Assembly (NCBI RefSeq): GCF_003014735.1
Contig: NZ_PYAX01000009.1
Span: forward strand, 62,001 to 126,000
Direction of reading: 5' to 3'
From: Saccharothrix carnea
GTDB taxonomy: Bacteria; Actinomycetota; Actinomycetes; Mycobacteriales; Pseudonocardiaceae
DNA length: 64,000 bases
The notes beneath the pieces were generated by a model. That model did not search any database. It had not been told where the DNA came from and saw only the letters and a program-made list of their open reading frames with translations. Shown piece by piece: positions 55,274 through 64,000 of this stretch. Position 1 is the first letter of the stretch. Every line of letters starts with the position of its first letter. Made by a program: the position numbers and the translations under genes.

Positions 55274-56159
55274 GCACGAGCGCGTCGAAGTGGCGCATCA
55301 TCCGGTCCGCGTCGGGCTCGCGGCCGGTGAAGAGCCGGAACGCCTCCGCAGCTTGGAACACGACCATGCTGCCACCGTCGAGCACCCGACAGCCCCGCGC
55401 GCGTGCCGTCCGGAGCAGTTCGGTGGCCAGCGGCCGGTAGACCACGTCGGCCACCCAGAGCCGCGACGTGATCAGGTGCGCGGGCAGCGGCAGTCCCGGG
55501 TACGCGGTCATCCCAACGGGTGTGGCGTTGACCAGGCCGTCCGCGTCGTGCAGCACGCGGGCCAGCGTGACGTGGTCGTCGTCAAGGCGTCCGGCCAGGG
55601 CGCGGTCCGGGCCGAAGCGGTCGCGCAGGGAGCCGACGAGCACGTCACCGCGGTGGCGGTCGGCGTCGAAGACGTGAACGGCGCCCGCGCCCGCTTCCAA
55701 CAGCCCGTGGGCGGCCGCGGCCCCGGCGCCGCCCGCGCCGAGGAGGACCACCTGGTCGAGCGGGGCGTCGGGAAGGCCCAGCCGGAGGTTCCGGGCGAAG
55801 CCGGCGAGGTCGGTGTTGTGGCCGATGGCCTTGCCGTCTGTGAAGACCACCGTGTTGACCGCTCGCAGCGCGGCGGCTTCGGGGGACAGCCCGTCGAGGT
55901 GGCGGAGCACGACCTGCTTGCACGGATGGGTGATGTTGAGGCCGTCGTAGCCGGTCAGCCTCGCGGCGGCCAGGAGGTCGCCGACGGCCGCCGCCGGCAG
56001 ACCGAGGACGATCAGGTCGAGCGTGCGGTACAGGCAGCGCAGCCCGGACTCGTCGGCCTCGCGTTCGTGCAGCGCGGGGCTCAACGACGTCCCGATACCC
56101 GACCCGACCAGGCCGATCAGGAAACGGTCCTCGTCGCATACTCCCGCCACAGCCGCCAC
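55188..56159 (-). CDS. Shikimate/quinate dehydrogenase (AroE/QsuD family)
   Basis: 323 residues from a GTG. Substrate-binding motif LVGSGIGTSLSPALHE, catalytic Lys in GLNITHPCKQVVL, Asp in GHNTDLAGFARNL, and the Rossmann loop LLGAGGAGAAAAH are all present. NATPVGMTAYPG and LDGGSMVVFQAAEAFRLFTG complete the family pattern. It interconverts shikimate/quinate and the 3-dehydro acids with NAD(P). The cluster context (dehydratase, permease, TetR, shared operators) indicates a catabolic rather than biosynthetic copy. Convergent overlap with quiC covers its last 28 codons. Confidence 0.85.
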   Translation of the reverse strand: MAAVAGVCDEDRFLIGLVGSGIGTSLSPALHEREADESGLRCLYRTLDLIVLGLPAAAVGDLLAAARLTGYDGLNITHPCKQVVLRHLDGLSPEAAALRAVNTVVFTDGKAIGHNTDLAGFARNLRLGLPDAPLDQVVLLGAGGAGAAAAHGLLEAGAGAVHVFDADRHRGDVLVGSLRDRFGPDRALAGRLDDDHVTLARVLHDADGLVNATPVGMTAYPGLPLPAHLITSRLWVADVVYRPLATELLRTARARGCRVLDGGSMVVFQAAEAFRLFTGREPDADRMMRHFDALVLSAGGDRVGRRLPGSTGTGDVRPSAPAS

Positions 56160-56170
56160 CCCGTCCGCGA

Positions 56171-56192
56171 TAATGAACGTACTAGATAGTTA
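56171..56192. promoter_or_regulatory. Operator site 3, upstream of shikimate dehydrogenase
   Basis: TAATGAACGTACTAGATAGT continues to TA at 56192, 12 bases before the dehydrogenase GTG. Reverse complement of site 2 with one mismatch. Confidence 0.8.
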
Positions 56193-56249
56193 CTTGTACT
56201 CCATTCGTCCCCCTCGCGAAAGACGAGGCATGCGCTCGCAGTCACAACG

Positions 56250-56940
56250 CGCACGTCATCTGTAGGTGGTGTTCGTTGATGATGAGCAGCCGGTCGGTGG
56301 CTTTGCGTCGGACGGTCTTGGCGAACCGTTCGGCGTAGGCGTTGGCGCGTGGGCACCGTGGTGGCATCTGCACGACCTGGATGCCGGTGGCGGAGAAGGC
56401 CGCGTCGAACGAGGCGGTGAACTGACCGGCTCGATCGCGGATGAGGAACCGGAGGTGGTCTGCCCGGTCTCCGAGGTCCATGAGCAGGTTGCGGGCTTGT
56501 TGGGTGGTTCATGCCCCGTTGGGGTTGGTGGTGACGCCGAGGATGTGGATGTAGCGGGTGGCGACGTCCATCACGAAGAACACGTAGATCCGCTTGAGGG
56601 TGACGGCGCAGTCGACGTGGAAGAGGTCGCAGGTCATAAGGCTCGCGGCCTGCATGCGGAGGACCTGTGGCCAGGAGGTGTCGGTGTCGCGGTGGGCGCG
56701 GGTGGTATCCGCAGGCGCTTGAGCACACGGCGAACCGTTGACGCGGATACCGGTGGCCGAGCTTGAGCAGTTCGCCCTGGATCCGGCGGTAGCCCCAGCC
56801 GGCACCAGCCAGTCATCGAGTCGGACGAAGATCAGGTACAGCAGTCGTAACGCCACACCCCACGATCATGCCCTGGTGGTCCAGCGTGCGCGATCGTCGC
56901 AGCTCAGCACCCCAATGCAGAGTTCGGACACCCCACAGGC
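56250..56940 (-). mobile_element. Degenerate IS-B copy
   Basis: The right end (terminal repeat GGACACCCCACAGG near 56926-56939), a short N-terminal piece and the catalytic region ([48 protein letters not shown]) remain. They are split by an in-frame stop near 56507 and an internal deletion near 56740-56800, and the 3' end is missing. Inactive. Confidence 0.75.
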
Positions 56941-57093
56941 GTCCACCTGTGCGACGTCGCGGATCTCTGCTTCGCTGGTGCCGTCCGAGCGGGATCGGGC
57001 CAGGTTGACGCTGCTACCGAGGCGGATTTGACGGCAGAGCACTGAGTTGCGTGTCGGGGGGCGCTGCGGAGGCGGCGCTGGTGTGCGGATGGC

Positions 57094-57624
57094 TCAGTCC
57101 AGCCCGGCACGCTTCCGATAGCCCGCGTAGTCGTCGGCGACCACCCGGTGCGCCCGTTCGACGATGTCCCGCAGCTCGGCCGGCTCGACCTCCGCCACCT
57201 GCAGCTCGCCTTCGACGTGCCGGGCGGTCAGCCACATTTGGTCACCGAATCGGAACAGGAACGAGTGGAACGGGAACGTGATCTCACCCCACTCCAGGAA
57301 CGACAGCCGCTCGTCCCACGACGCCAGGACCGGGTCGTGCTCGCTCTCGGCGACCAAGCGCTCGTGCAGCGCCCGCGGGTCGGTGCCGAGCATCGCCGCG
57401 TGCGGCGCCAGATCGGGCCAATCGTCCAGCGCACGCAGCGTCAAACCCACCCGGAGCAGGAAATTCGGCACGTACACCTGGTCGTCCCGGAACGTGAGGT
57501 CCTCGCCGCCGAGGTAGATCTTGACAGAACGCAGCTGTGCGTGCTCGACCTCGGCCGGCCCCACCAGGACCCCGAACCGCGCCCGATCACCGATCAACCG
57601 AACCCCTCCAGGTATTCCGGACAT
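57094..57624 (-). CDS. Conserved hypothetical protein
   Basis: 176 residues from the ATG at 57624 (MSGIPGGVRLIGDRARFGVL). A beta-rich start (VKIYLGGEDLTFRDDQVYVP) is followed by WDERLSFLEWGEITFPFHSF and a C-terminal helix (ELRDIVERAHRVVADDYAGY). No signal peptide or membrane span. Domain not recognised. A longer reading upstream overlaps non-coding-looking sequence. It is divergent from the SDR gene with ~300 bases between. Confidence 0.6.
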   Translation of the reverse strand: MSGIPGGVRLIGDRARFGVLVGPAEVEHAQLRSVKIYLGGEDLTFRDDQVYVPNFLLRVGLTLRALDDWPDLAPHAAMLGTDPRALHERLVAESEHDPVLASWDERLSFLEWGEITFPFHSFLFRFGDQMWLTARHVEGELQVAEVEPAELRDIVERAHRVVADDYAGYRKRAGLD

Positions 57625-57921
57625 GCGCACCGTACCGGCACGACAGGCTGCCCTCTGCGCATTTCCCGCAGAGCGATCCCTCCCGGAGCGACGTCGTGGC
57701 ACGGCTACCGCCATGGCCAGGCCGGTGCGACGTCGAGGGGACGGCCCGGTCAGGAACCTCACCCGTCAGGTTCTCGTGCGGGGGCGAGCCGTCCCGGACC
57801 GTGCCGGCGAACGGGGGAGGTCAGGGCGGTCGCCGCGCTGATCCGTTGCCGGGGCTTGCGAACGGGGTTCGGGTCGGCATACGTTTCTCCGCCTTTTGTC
57901 GAACTGCGAGGGAGCACACCC

Positions 57922-58656
57922 GTGGAACTGCGCAACCAGGTCGCGCTCGTCACCGGCGCCACCGCCGGGATCGGCCACGAGACCGCGAAGTTGTTCGCCC
58001 GCGAGGGCGCGAGCGTGATCGTCCACGGCCGGGACGCCGCGCGCGGCGCGGACGTCGTCGCCGAGATCGAGGCGGACGGCGGGACCGCGCGGTTCGTCCG
58101 GGCCGACCTGTCCACCGCGGAGGGCGTGCGGGAGCTCGCCTCGGCGGCGGGTGAGGTGGACGTGCTGGTGAACAACGCGGGCATCTATCCGTTCGCGTCG
58201 ACCGTCGACCAGACCCGTGAGGGCTTCGAGGAGTTACTCGCGGTGAACGTCCTCGCTCCGTTCCACCTCACCGCGGCGCTGGCGCCCGCCATGGTCGCCA
58301 AGGGCGCGGGCGCGATCGTCAACGTCTCGACGGTGGCCGCCGTGTCACCGGTCCACAACGCCGCCGCCTACGGCGCGACCAAAGCCGCCCTCGAGTCCCT
58401 GACCCGCAACTGGGCTGTCGAGTTCGGCATGAGCGGCGTGCGGGTCAACTCCGTCGCGCCGGGCGGGGTGACGACCGAGACCGTGATGAACCTGTTCGGG
58501 GACGCGGTCCACGACAACGCCACCACCACCACGGCACTGCGGCGCATGAGCGAGCCGAGGGAGATCGCCGAGGTGATCCTCTTCCTCGCCTCGCCGCGGT
58601 CCAGCTACGTCACGGGCGCGCTCCTGCTGGCAGACGGCGGGTACACCATCGTCTAG
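57922..58656 (+). CDS. Short-chain dehydrogenase/reductase (classical SDR)
   Basis: 244 residues from a GTG with GGGAG upstream (MELRNQVALVTGATAGIG). Cofactor loop TGATAGIG at 11-18, NNAG at 84-87, catalytic Ser136, Tyr150 and Lys154 (YGATK), and a C-terminal SSYVTGALLLADGGYTIV. HGRD after the second strand suggests NADP(H) preference. Substrate cannot be inferred. An open frame extends far upstream but antisense to the hypothetical gene and is not used. Confidence 0.9.
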   Translation: MELRNQVALVTGATAGIGHETAKLFAREGASVIVHGRDAARGADVVAEIEADGGTARFVRADLSTAEGVRELASAAGEVDVLVNNAGIYPFASTVDQTREGFEELLAVNVLAPFHLTAALAPAMVAKGAGAIVNVSTVAAVSPVHNAAAYGATKAALESLTRNWAVEFGMSGVRVNSVAPGGVTTETVMNLFGDAVHDNATTTTALRRMSEPREIAEVILFLASPRSSYVTGALLLADGGYTIV

Positions 58657-58782
58657 CTGTACTGCCCTGGGAGGTTGTGGGCGGTCCGACACTGGCAGCG
58701 CGAAACCCTGCTCGATGCCGACGCGGTTTCCCTGGCTGCCGGGGTGGTGCAGGTGAGGGACCCACCCGCACCACCCCGGGGG

Positions 58783-60495
58783 TCAGCCGATCGGACAGGG
58801 GGTGCCGGGGCGGGTCAGGGCGACTCGCGCGTGGCTGACCACGAGGTCGACGCCGTTGAGCAGGCGGACGTGCAGGGCGTTGACGGTGATGCCGGTGCCG
58901 CCTGCCAGTGGCCGCTGTTCGTTGACCACGACGGTGGCCACGAGCGGGATGGTGATGGTCAGGTCTACCGCAGGATCAACCACGGGAGTGCCGTTGATCC
59001 GCAGGTTGACCAGCTCGACCTCGCCGGCGGTGGTGACCGCGCCGTCGAGGTCCTCCGCGGCGGCAGCCTTGGCGCGGATCTCGTCGGCGGTGATCAGGCC
59101 GCCCAGCAACGAGACCTTCGCGGTGCGGGCCCACGCGGTGGCGGTGCGCTGGCCGTCACCTCCGACGGTGCCGTGGGCCTCGGTGTCGATGACGCCCAGC
59201 GAGCCGACCCCCGGCAGGGTGGCGCCGAGCGCCTGGTCCTGGTCCAAACCCGGTTGGGGCGTGCAGGTGAGGTCCGACGGGGCGAGCGGTCCCACGCCGA
59301 CCAGCGGAGCGGTCAGCTTGCCGCCGTGCGCGTGGGCGTCGAACACCAGCACCGGCGCGATGAACCGCACCGAGGCGCACCCCGGCGCGTTGAGGCCGAC
59401 CCGCGCGGTCACGTCGGTGGCGCAGGTGGTGTAGGTGCCGGGGCGGGCGGCGGTGACCGTGACGGCGACGGTGCACGAGACCTGGCCGGTGGCCAGGGCG
59501 CCGGTGGCGGTCACCGTGCCGGCGGCGGTGGATGCGGTGGCGTCGGTGCAGTCCGTGGTGGGCTGGGCGGTGGCGGTCAGTCCCGCCGGCAGGTTCGCGG
59601 TGAACGACCAGCCGTTCTTGACCGCCAGCTCAGCGGTGTTGGTGACGGTGAAGGTCAGGGTGGCGGTCTGCCCCATCTGCACCGGTGGCGGGCTGTAGCC
59701 CACGTCCAGCTGCGGGGTGACGTCCAGGACGCGGACGTTGTCGAACGCGGCGTCGTTGCCGACCCCGCTGCCCTGGGCGTTGACCAGCTGCACTCCCACT
59801 GACGAGCCGCCGAACAGCACCGGCCGGTCGCTGGTGTAGGTGCCCACGGCGGTGCCGTCGATGACGCTCGAGGGGTTGGCGCAGGGCTCGATCGCAGTGG
59901 TGAACGTGGGCACGGCGGTAGCGCCGTCGAGTAGGTAGAACTCGAACAGCGCGTGGTTGGCGAAGCAGTTCTGCTCGGCCGCGTCCACCGAGAAGGTGAG
60001 GAACCGGTCGGGTTCGGGCAGCGGGATGGGCTGCTCGGTGCGCAGCTGCACCTTGCCCGCTCCGGGGTTCGCGGCGGTGTAAGCGGTGACGGCGTGGTTG
60101 GTGGCCGGGTCGCCGCCCGCCCACTGACCCAGGATCCCGGCCATGTCCCGGACCGCCTGCCAGTTGCCCGCGCTGCACCCGCTGGCCGGCGGTGGCACGG
60201 CCGGCTGCTGCGGCGAGGCCAGCCAACCGTTGCAGGCGGTCAGCCACGCCGGATCGGCGGAGTAGGTCTGTGCGACCGGTGGCGCGCCGGTGTAGTCCGT
60301 GAGCAGGACGGGTGTGTCGCCCTGGCCGTTCTCGAAGCCCTCGGCGAACACCACGACCGGCGCCTGGGGGACGCCCGGCGCCGCAGAGGCCGGTTGCGCG
60401 GAGGTGACGGCGAGCGCGAGCGGTACGACCGTCAGTGCTGCGATGAGCGCCGGCAGGGCTCTACCCCTGTGCCGACCGGGCGAAGACGTGATCAC
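58783..60495 (-). CDS. Secreted protein with DUF11-like repeat and choice-of-anchor domain
   Basis: 570 residues from a GTG with AAGGGAG seven bases upstream. A signal peptide (ALPALIAALTVVPLALAVTS, then AQPASAA) leads. The first half is beta-sandwich-like (VVVFAEGFENGQGDTPVLLT; FLTFSVDAAEQNCFANHALF). The middle is a DUF11/CARDB-type Ig repeat (MGQTATLTFTVTNTAELAVK). The last third (VLVFDAHAHGGKLTAPLVGV; GEVELVNLRINGTPV) matches choice-of-anchor type surface proteins, though no sortase signal or anchor helix is seen. Probably a cell-surface or exported structural protein. Confidence 0.75.
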   Translation of the reverse strand: MITSSPGRHRGRALPALIAALTVVPLALAVTSAQPASAAPGVPQAPVVVFAEGFENGQGDTPVLLTDYTGAPPVAQTYSADPAWLTACNGWLASPQQPAVPPPASGCSAGNWQAVRDMAGILGQWAGGDPATNHAVTAYTAANPGAGKVQLRTEQPIPLPEPDRFLTFSVDAAEQNCFANHALFEFYLLDGATAVPTFTTAIEPCANPSSVIDGTAVGTYTSDRPVLFGGSSVGVQLVNAQGSGVGNDAAFDNVRVLDVTPQLDVGYSPPPVQMGQTATLTFTVTNTAELAVKNGWSFTANLPAGLTATAQPTTDCTDATASTAAGTVTATGALATGQVSCTVAVTVTAARPGTYTTCATDVTARVGLNAPGCASVRFIAPVLVFDAHAHGGKLTAPLVGVGPLAPSDLTCTPQPGLDQDQALGATLPGVGSLGVIDTEAHGTVGGDGQRTATAWARTAKVSLLGGLITADEIRAKAAAAEDLDGAVTTAGEVELVNLRINGTPVVDPAVDLTITIPLVATVVVNEQRPLAGGTGITVNALHVRLLNGVDLVVSHARVALTRPGTPCPIG

Positions 60496-61420
60496 CGATG
60501 AACTCCCTTGTCCGGTGCGAAAGGTGGAACACCGGTTCCTTCGTCCACCACAGGAAGGCGCATTAGCGCCGGACGAAAGGCCGCACCCACTTGGCTCACG
60601 CACACCACTCGATCACCACGGACCCTGCAGCACCTCACCCACCCAAACGAACACCACATCACCTGCCGGGCCTCAAAATGCGGACATACCCGGTCACCTC
60701 GAATAGCGCCTCTGTCCGAGGCATCCGGTACGCCTTCACCCTCGCGGAGGGAACCGGGACGGGGTCGGGCGAAGGTGTAAGCGCCGATACCCGAGTTCGT
60801 GATGAGCCTCGATATCGGCAAGGCTCCGCCAGGTGGCCGAGGTCGGGCAGCTCTACGACGTGGGTGGAGTCACCGGTGAACCCGCTCATTGCGGCTTTTG
60901 GCAGCGGTCGCAGGAGCTACCTCATCGACTTGTCAGTCGGTGCGTCGGAATGCTCACCGGAGGACTGCGGGACCAGCGCCAAGCGCAGGCGGCGTGGTGC
61001 GTCCAGCACACCCCGTGACGGCTTGGACCCCTGATGGGCAGGACGTGGTGACCCGCGAAGACCGCTGCGAGGACGGGGATGTGTCACTCCGAGCGCGAAC
61101 GTACACCAGAAGCGCCCAGTGGTGCAGCGCACTCCAGTCCGGAGTTGCCCGACGCGTCGAGTCGTGTCACTACGGAATGCCGAATTCACTGTTTCGGTAA
61201 CATGCGCGACACGCCTGGATGATTCCACGCGCCTTTGACCTGCCGAAGGAATCATCAAACGCCACCGACTCGGCGGTATGGGCGTGTCGGGCCGAGAAAG
61301 TATCGTCCTGAATCCGCCGGGTTCATAAACGGCGTTGCCGGTCGGTTCCCGAGCTCCGCTCGCACATCTCAGGCGACCGACCGGCGCCTCCCCGCACCCT
61401 CTCCTGAAAGGGCTGCCCAA
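60496..61420. other. Long intergenic region, no gene assigned
   Basis: 925 bases between two divergent secreted-protein genes. Several frames are open because of high GC but none shows conserved character or a good start. GCGCATTAGCGC near 60557 is a small palindrome. Confidence 0.35.
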
Positions 61421-62581
61421 GTGACTTCTCCACGTACCGTCCGATTAGCCGGCGCGGTCGTCCTCGCGATCGGTCTCGCCATTCCGTCCCTGCCCGCGGT
61501 CGCCGCGCCCAGCGGTGTGGCGACCACGTCTCCCACCTCCGCACCGCGCGTCTCCCTCGGTATGGCCGAGGCGATGAAGCGCGACTTCGGCCTCACCGCC
61601 GAGGGCGTGCAAACACGCCTGGCCCAAGAGGAAAGGGCCCGTGGGGCCGAGGTCGTCGCCCGCAAGCTCTACGGCGCCGCCTACGCGGGCAGCTGGTTCG
61701 ACCCCGCGACCGGCAAGCTCGCCGTCGCGGTAGCCGGTGACGCCGCTGCCGACAAGACCGGTCTCGACGTGACCGTCGTGCCCGTCGCGCACACCTACGC
61801 CCAGCTCGACGCCACCAAGACAGCCCTCGACCGGAAGGCCGGCAAGGCCGCGCCCGCCGGAGTGAACGGCTGGTACGTCGACGTGCAGACCAACACGGTC
61901 GTCGTCACCGTCAACCGGCACAAGGTCGACGCCGCCGTGACCGGGTTCGTCGACGAGGCCAAGGCCCTGCACCACGCCGTGCGCGTCGTGCAGGAGGACC
62001 ACTCGCCAGTGCCCTACGCCGATGTCGTCGGCGGCTGGCCGTACTGGATCAACAACGCGGGCCGGTGCTCCATCGGCTTCGCCGTGTACGGCGGATTCGT
62101 GACCGCGGGCCACTGCGGCACCCCCGGCTCCCAGGCCACCGACCAGTACGGCGCGCTCTACGGCTACTTCGCCGGCTCCACGTTCCCCTACTACGACTAC
62201 GCGTGGGTGCAGACCGTCGCGGGCGTGAACCTGTGGGGCTACATGGAGGGCTACAACGGCTATTGGTACTACGTGCGCGGTTCCGCGCAGGTCCCGGTGG
62301 GCTCCGGCGTGTGCCGCTCGGGCTCGACCACCGGCATGTGGTGCAACTACATCCAGGCCCGCAACCAGACCGTGAACTACCCCCAGGGCGTCGTCTACAA
62401 CCTCACCCGCACGAACGTCTGCGCCCAGCCCGGTGACTCCGGCGGCTCGTGGCTCAGCTCGAACCAGGCCCAGGGCGTGACCTCGGGCGGCTCGGGCAAC
62501 TGCTCGACCGGTGGGACCACGTACTACCAGGAGGTCAACCCGATCCTGTCCGCCTACGGCCTGTCGCTGATCCTGACCTGA
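61421..62581 (+). CDS. Secreted S1-family serine protease (alpha-lytic/streptogrisin type)
   Basis: 386 residues from a GTG (GAAAGGG eight bases upstream). A signal peptide (RLAGAVVLAIGLAIPSLPAV, then AAP) is followed by an alpha-lytic-type prodomain (RVSLGMAEAMKRDFGLTAEG; ARKLYGAAYAGSWFDPATGK) that assists folding, then the mature domain from about residue 200 (ADVVGGWPYWI). The triad is His231 in TAGHC, Asp259 in YYDYAWV and Ser340 in GDSGGS. Cys pairs at 216/232 and 334/361 fit the family disulfides. Likely an extracellular chymotrypsin-like enzyme. A longer upstream reading lacks a binding site. Confidence 0.9.
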   Translation: MTSPRTVRLAGAVVLAIGLAIPSLPAVAAPSGVATTSPTSAPRVSLGMAEAMKRDFGLTAEGVQTRLAQEERARGAEVVARKLYGAAYAGSWFDPATGKLAVAVAGDAAADKTGLDVTVVPVAHTYAQLDATKTALDRKAGKAAPAGVNGWYVDVQTNTVVVTVNRHKVDAAVTGFVDEAKALHHAVRVVQEDHSPVPYADVVGGWPYWINNAGRCSIGFAVYGGFVTAGHCGTPGSQATDQYGALYGYFAGSTFPYYDYAWVQTVAGVNLWGYMEGYNGYWYYVRGSAQVPVGSGVCRSGSTTGMWCNYIQARNQTVNYPQGVVYNLTRTNVCAQPGDSGGSWLSSNQAQGVTSGGSGNCSTGGTTYYQEVNPILSAYGLSLILT

Positions 62582-62608
62582 TCGCCGACACGTCTCCCTG
62601 ACCGACGA

Positions 62609-62646
62609 CCCGACCGGCCTCCGCCCTCTGCCCGAAGCCGGTCGGG
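62609..62646 (+). terminator. Hairpin terminator after the protease gene
   Basis: CCCGACCGGC at 62609-62618 and GCCGGTCGGG at 62637-62646 form a perfect 10-base stem with an 18-base loop, 28 bases past the stop. Confidence 0.7.
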
Positions 62647-62861
62647 TCGACCCGGTTGTCGCGGGTGCGTTCGCGGCCGCGGTCGGTGTCGACCGCTCGT
62701 CCGTTTCGGTTCGACAGGACCGATCCGACCCGTGCGCCGTGATGATGGCGCTTTGCGAAAGGGCCGGCCTGGCTCTGCGGACTGCCCCAGCGGGGCAGTG
62801 TTACGAAGGGTGTTCAGGGCTGGCGTGTGCGTGCTCCGGATCGCGAAACTAGGCTCGGACG

Positions 62862-63866
62862 GTGCACTTGGACCAACCTGAACTTGCCGAGCTGTGGCGG
62901 CTGGCCCGCGAGACCCTGGAGGGTGGCGGCCGGTCTGCGTTCGGCATTCGCGTCGAGGACGAGAAGACCGCCGCGGCGCTCGCCGAACTGTTGCGCAAGC
63001 CGGTCGCGCACCCGGCCCGCCGGCAGATCTCCCTGGCGCGCCTGGACGAGCACGTCCGTGCGCACGGCAGCACGCTGACCGAGGTGCTGGAAGCGTTGCA
63101 CGGCAGGCCGATCGGCATGTCCACGGCCGAAGAGGCCTCGACAGCGGACGCCGTGCTGAAGTTCGCACTGCGTCAGCACGACCTGCTGCACGAACCGTGG
63201 GCCGCACCGTGGATCGCGCACGTGCGCCGGTACGGCAAGATCCCACAACCGGCGTTGCCGATGCTCGCCAACCAGGCGGCCTGGGTACTCGGCAAGCTCG
63301 GGCCGACGACGACCCGGTTCGCCCTGGCCGGCAACGACCTCGACGACGGACGGCCGCTCGCCCGGATCGTGGGCAAGGCGCTCGAACTCATGGGCACGAC
63401 CTGGGAGCAGGCTGGAATCCTCAAGGACGCCTACAGCGACCCGGTGCTGACATCCCAGGGCTACCTGACGCTGAACGACACCCTCGAGACCCGGGAGATC
63501 ACCGTTGTCCGCAGCCCACGCCTGCTCGAATCCGGCATGCCCGGCCCGTTGATGGTGCTCCCGAACGGCCTCACCACTCAGGCCAAGCACCACCTCGTCG
63601 GCAAGGCGGTCCGCTGCCACAACGACTTCACACCGGACGGCGTCCGCGCGACCAACGACATCCTCGCCTGGACAGGCGGCACGGCGTGGCGCATGTCGGC
63701 GAACGACTACCGCGAGGCCGTCACCACCCTGATCGCCCGCGGCGTCGAACTGCCGACGTTGAACGACGGCCCTGCGGAGGCCGCCTGGGATCCCGACCTG
63801 GCCAAGACCATGACCAGCACGGGCCTGATGGTCACCGAGGAGCACGTGCTGCCGTCACTCCTCTGA
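62862..63866 (+). CDS. TIGR02679/JetD-like protein (DUF3323 + DUF2399), orphan
   Basis: 334 residues from a GTG preceded by TAGGCT, a leaderless arrangement. N-terminal LWRLARETLEGGGRSAFGIR; AHPARRQISLARLDEHVRAH resembles the DUF3323 part, and C-terminal MVLPNGLTTQAKHHLVGKAV; RCHNDFTPDGVRATNDILAW; WRMSANDYREAV resembles the toprim-like DUF2399 part of JetD, the plasmid-cleaving nuclease of Wadjet systems. The usual GDFDWPG reads NDFTPDG and the expected ENP-type Glu motif reads VRSPRLL, so key acidic residues appear changed. It is shorter than usual (about 400), and no JetA, JetB or JetC lies to its left. To the right an IS-C copy begins 27 bases after the stop. Confidence 0.6.
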   Translation: MHLDQPELAELWRLARETLEGGGRSAFGIRVEDEKTAAALAELLRKPVAHPARRQISLARLDEHVRAHGSTLTEVLEALHGRPIGMSTAEEASTADAVLKFALRQHDLLHEPWAAPWIAHVRRYGKIPQPALPMLANQAAWVLGKLGPTTTRFALAGNDLDDGRPLARIVGKALELMGTTWEQAGILKDAYSDPVLTSQGYLTLNDTLETREITVVRSPRLLESGMPGPLMVLPNGLTTQAKHHLVGKAVRCHNDFTPDGVRATNDILAWTGGTAWRMSANDYREAVTTLIARGVELPTLNDGPAEAAWDPDLAKTMTSTGLMVTEEHVLPSLL

Positions 63867-63892
63867 CGGCGAACCGCTTCACGTCCCGCCAC

Positions 63893-64000
63893 CTGCCGAG
63901 AATGTCGTCCGTGCAGTTCAGGCGGCGTGGCGGTACTCGCCGAGGATGCCGCCCGGTCGTTGTCGTACGTGGATGTCGAGTCGGGTGATCGCTGCTTGAT
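63893..64000 (-). mobile_element. IS-C copy running off the right edge
   Basis: GAGAATGTCGTCCGTGCAGT and the following ~90 bases match the left end of IS-C at 15656 with scattered changes, covering the last ~27 codons of a transposase on the minus strand. The rest is outside the window. Confidence 0.8.

Noticed and set aside
57148..57921. Extended SDR with a 258-residue N-terminal extension
   Set aside because: The extension is antisense to a coding-like hypothetical gene and has no SDR homology; the GTG at 57922 has a ribosome site and begins exactly at the Rossmann fold.
60591..61034. 147-codon plus-strand frame between the two secreted-protein genes
   Set aside because: No conserved features, no ribosome site, biased only by GC.

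Overview
This 64 kb window is high-GC actinobacterial DNA. Repeated NB-ARC/TPR signalling proteins, an AfsR-like SARP regulator, a CATRA conflict system and a streptogrisin-type protease suggest a filamentous actinomycete, probably of the Pseudonocardiaceae (Saccharothrix/Lentzea/Amycolatopsis-like). The genus is an inference; there is no rRNA or complete tRNA. From the left edge to about 51 kb the window is an accessory island of defence and conflict genes broken up by three families of rve-type insertion sequences (called A, B and C here), each with one intact copy and several remnants. From about 51 kb rightwards the genes are mostly metabolic or secreted.

Layout: 1-2.5 kb, UPF1-like helicase and a pseudokinase with a RHIM-like N-terminal motif; 3.7-4.4 kb, RelE-like toxin pair; 4.5-6.7 kb, tRNA-Val 3' half (attachment site) next to a tyrosine integrase cut by an intact IS-A; 8-10.9 kb, orphan HsdM plus half-size HsdS and a small membrane protein; 11.1-16.8 kb, IS-B and IS-C around a secreted AMIN-like protein and a truncated toxin/immunity pair; 17-20.4 kb, NB-ARC-CHAT protein; 21-23 kb, DUF4365 nuclease pair; 23-31 kb, NB-ARC-TPR, XRE regulator, ASCH protein, a GNAT-PIN protein split by an in-frame TAG, and a PD-(D/E)XK nuclease; 31-39.3 kb, NB-ARC-TPR, an RRE-E1 enzyme with two tiny coupled upstream ORFs, and a divergent SARP-NB-ARC-TPR regulator; 40.7-46.3 kb, three-gene CATRA system; 47-49.3 kb, another NB-ARC-TPR; 49.8-51 kb, IS graveyard; 51.2-56.2 kb, a shikimate/quinate catabolic cluster with three copies of one predicted operator; 57-64 kb, hypothetical protein, SDR, secreted repeat protein, S1 protease, an orphan JetD-like protein and the edge of another IS-C.

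The most interesting signal is a short N-terminal motif of the form G-x-V-V-Q-A-G-x-I-x-G-G-V-x-h. It occurs in six proteins whose other domains differ: pseudokinase, NB-ARC-CHAT, three NB-ARC-TPR proteins, and coiled-coil GNAT-PIN. It resembles the bacterial RHIM-like amyloid signalling motif (BASS3). If the motifs co-assemble, the window encodes a multi-branch prion-like signalling network in which NB-ARC sensors could recruit a pseudokinase-helicase operon and other effectors. The second signal is a possible small RiPP-like locus: an RRE-E1 adenylating enzyme behind 43- and 19-codon ORFs, with helically phased direct repeats facing a SARP gene.
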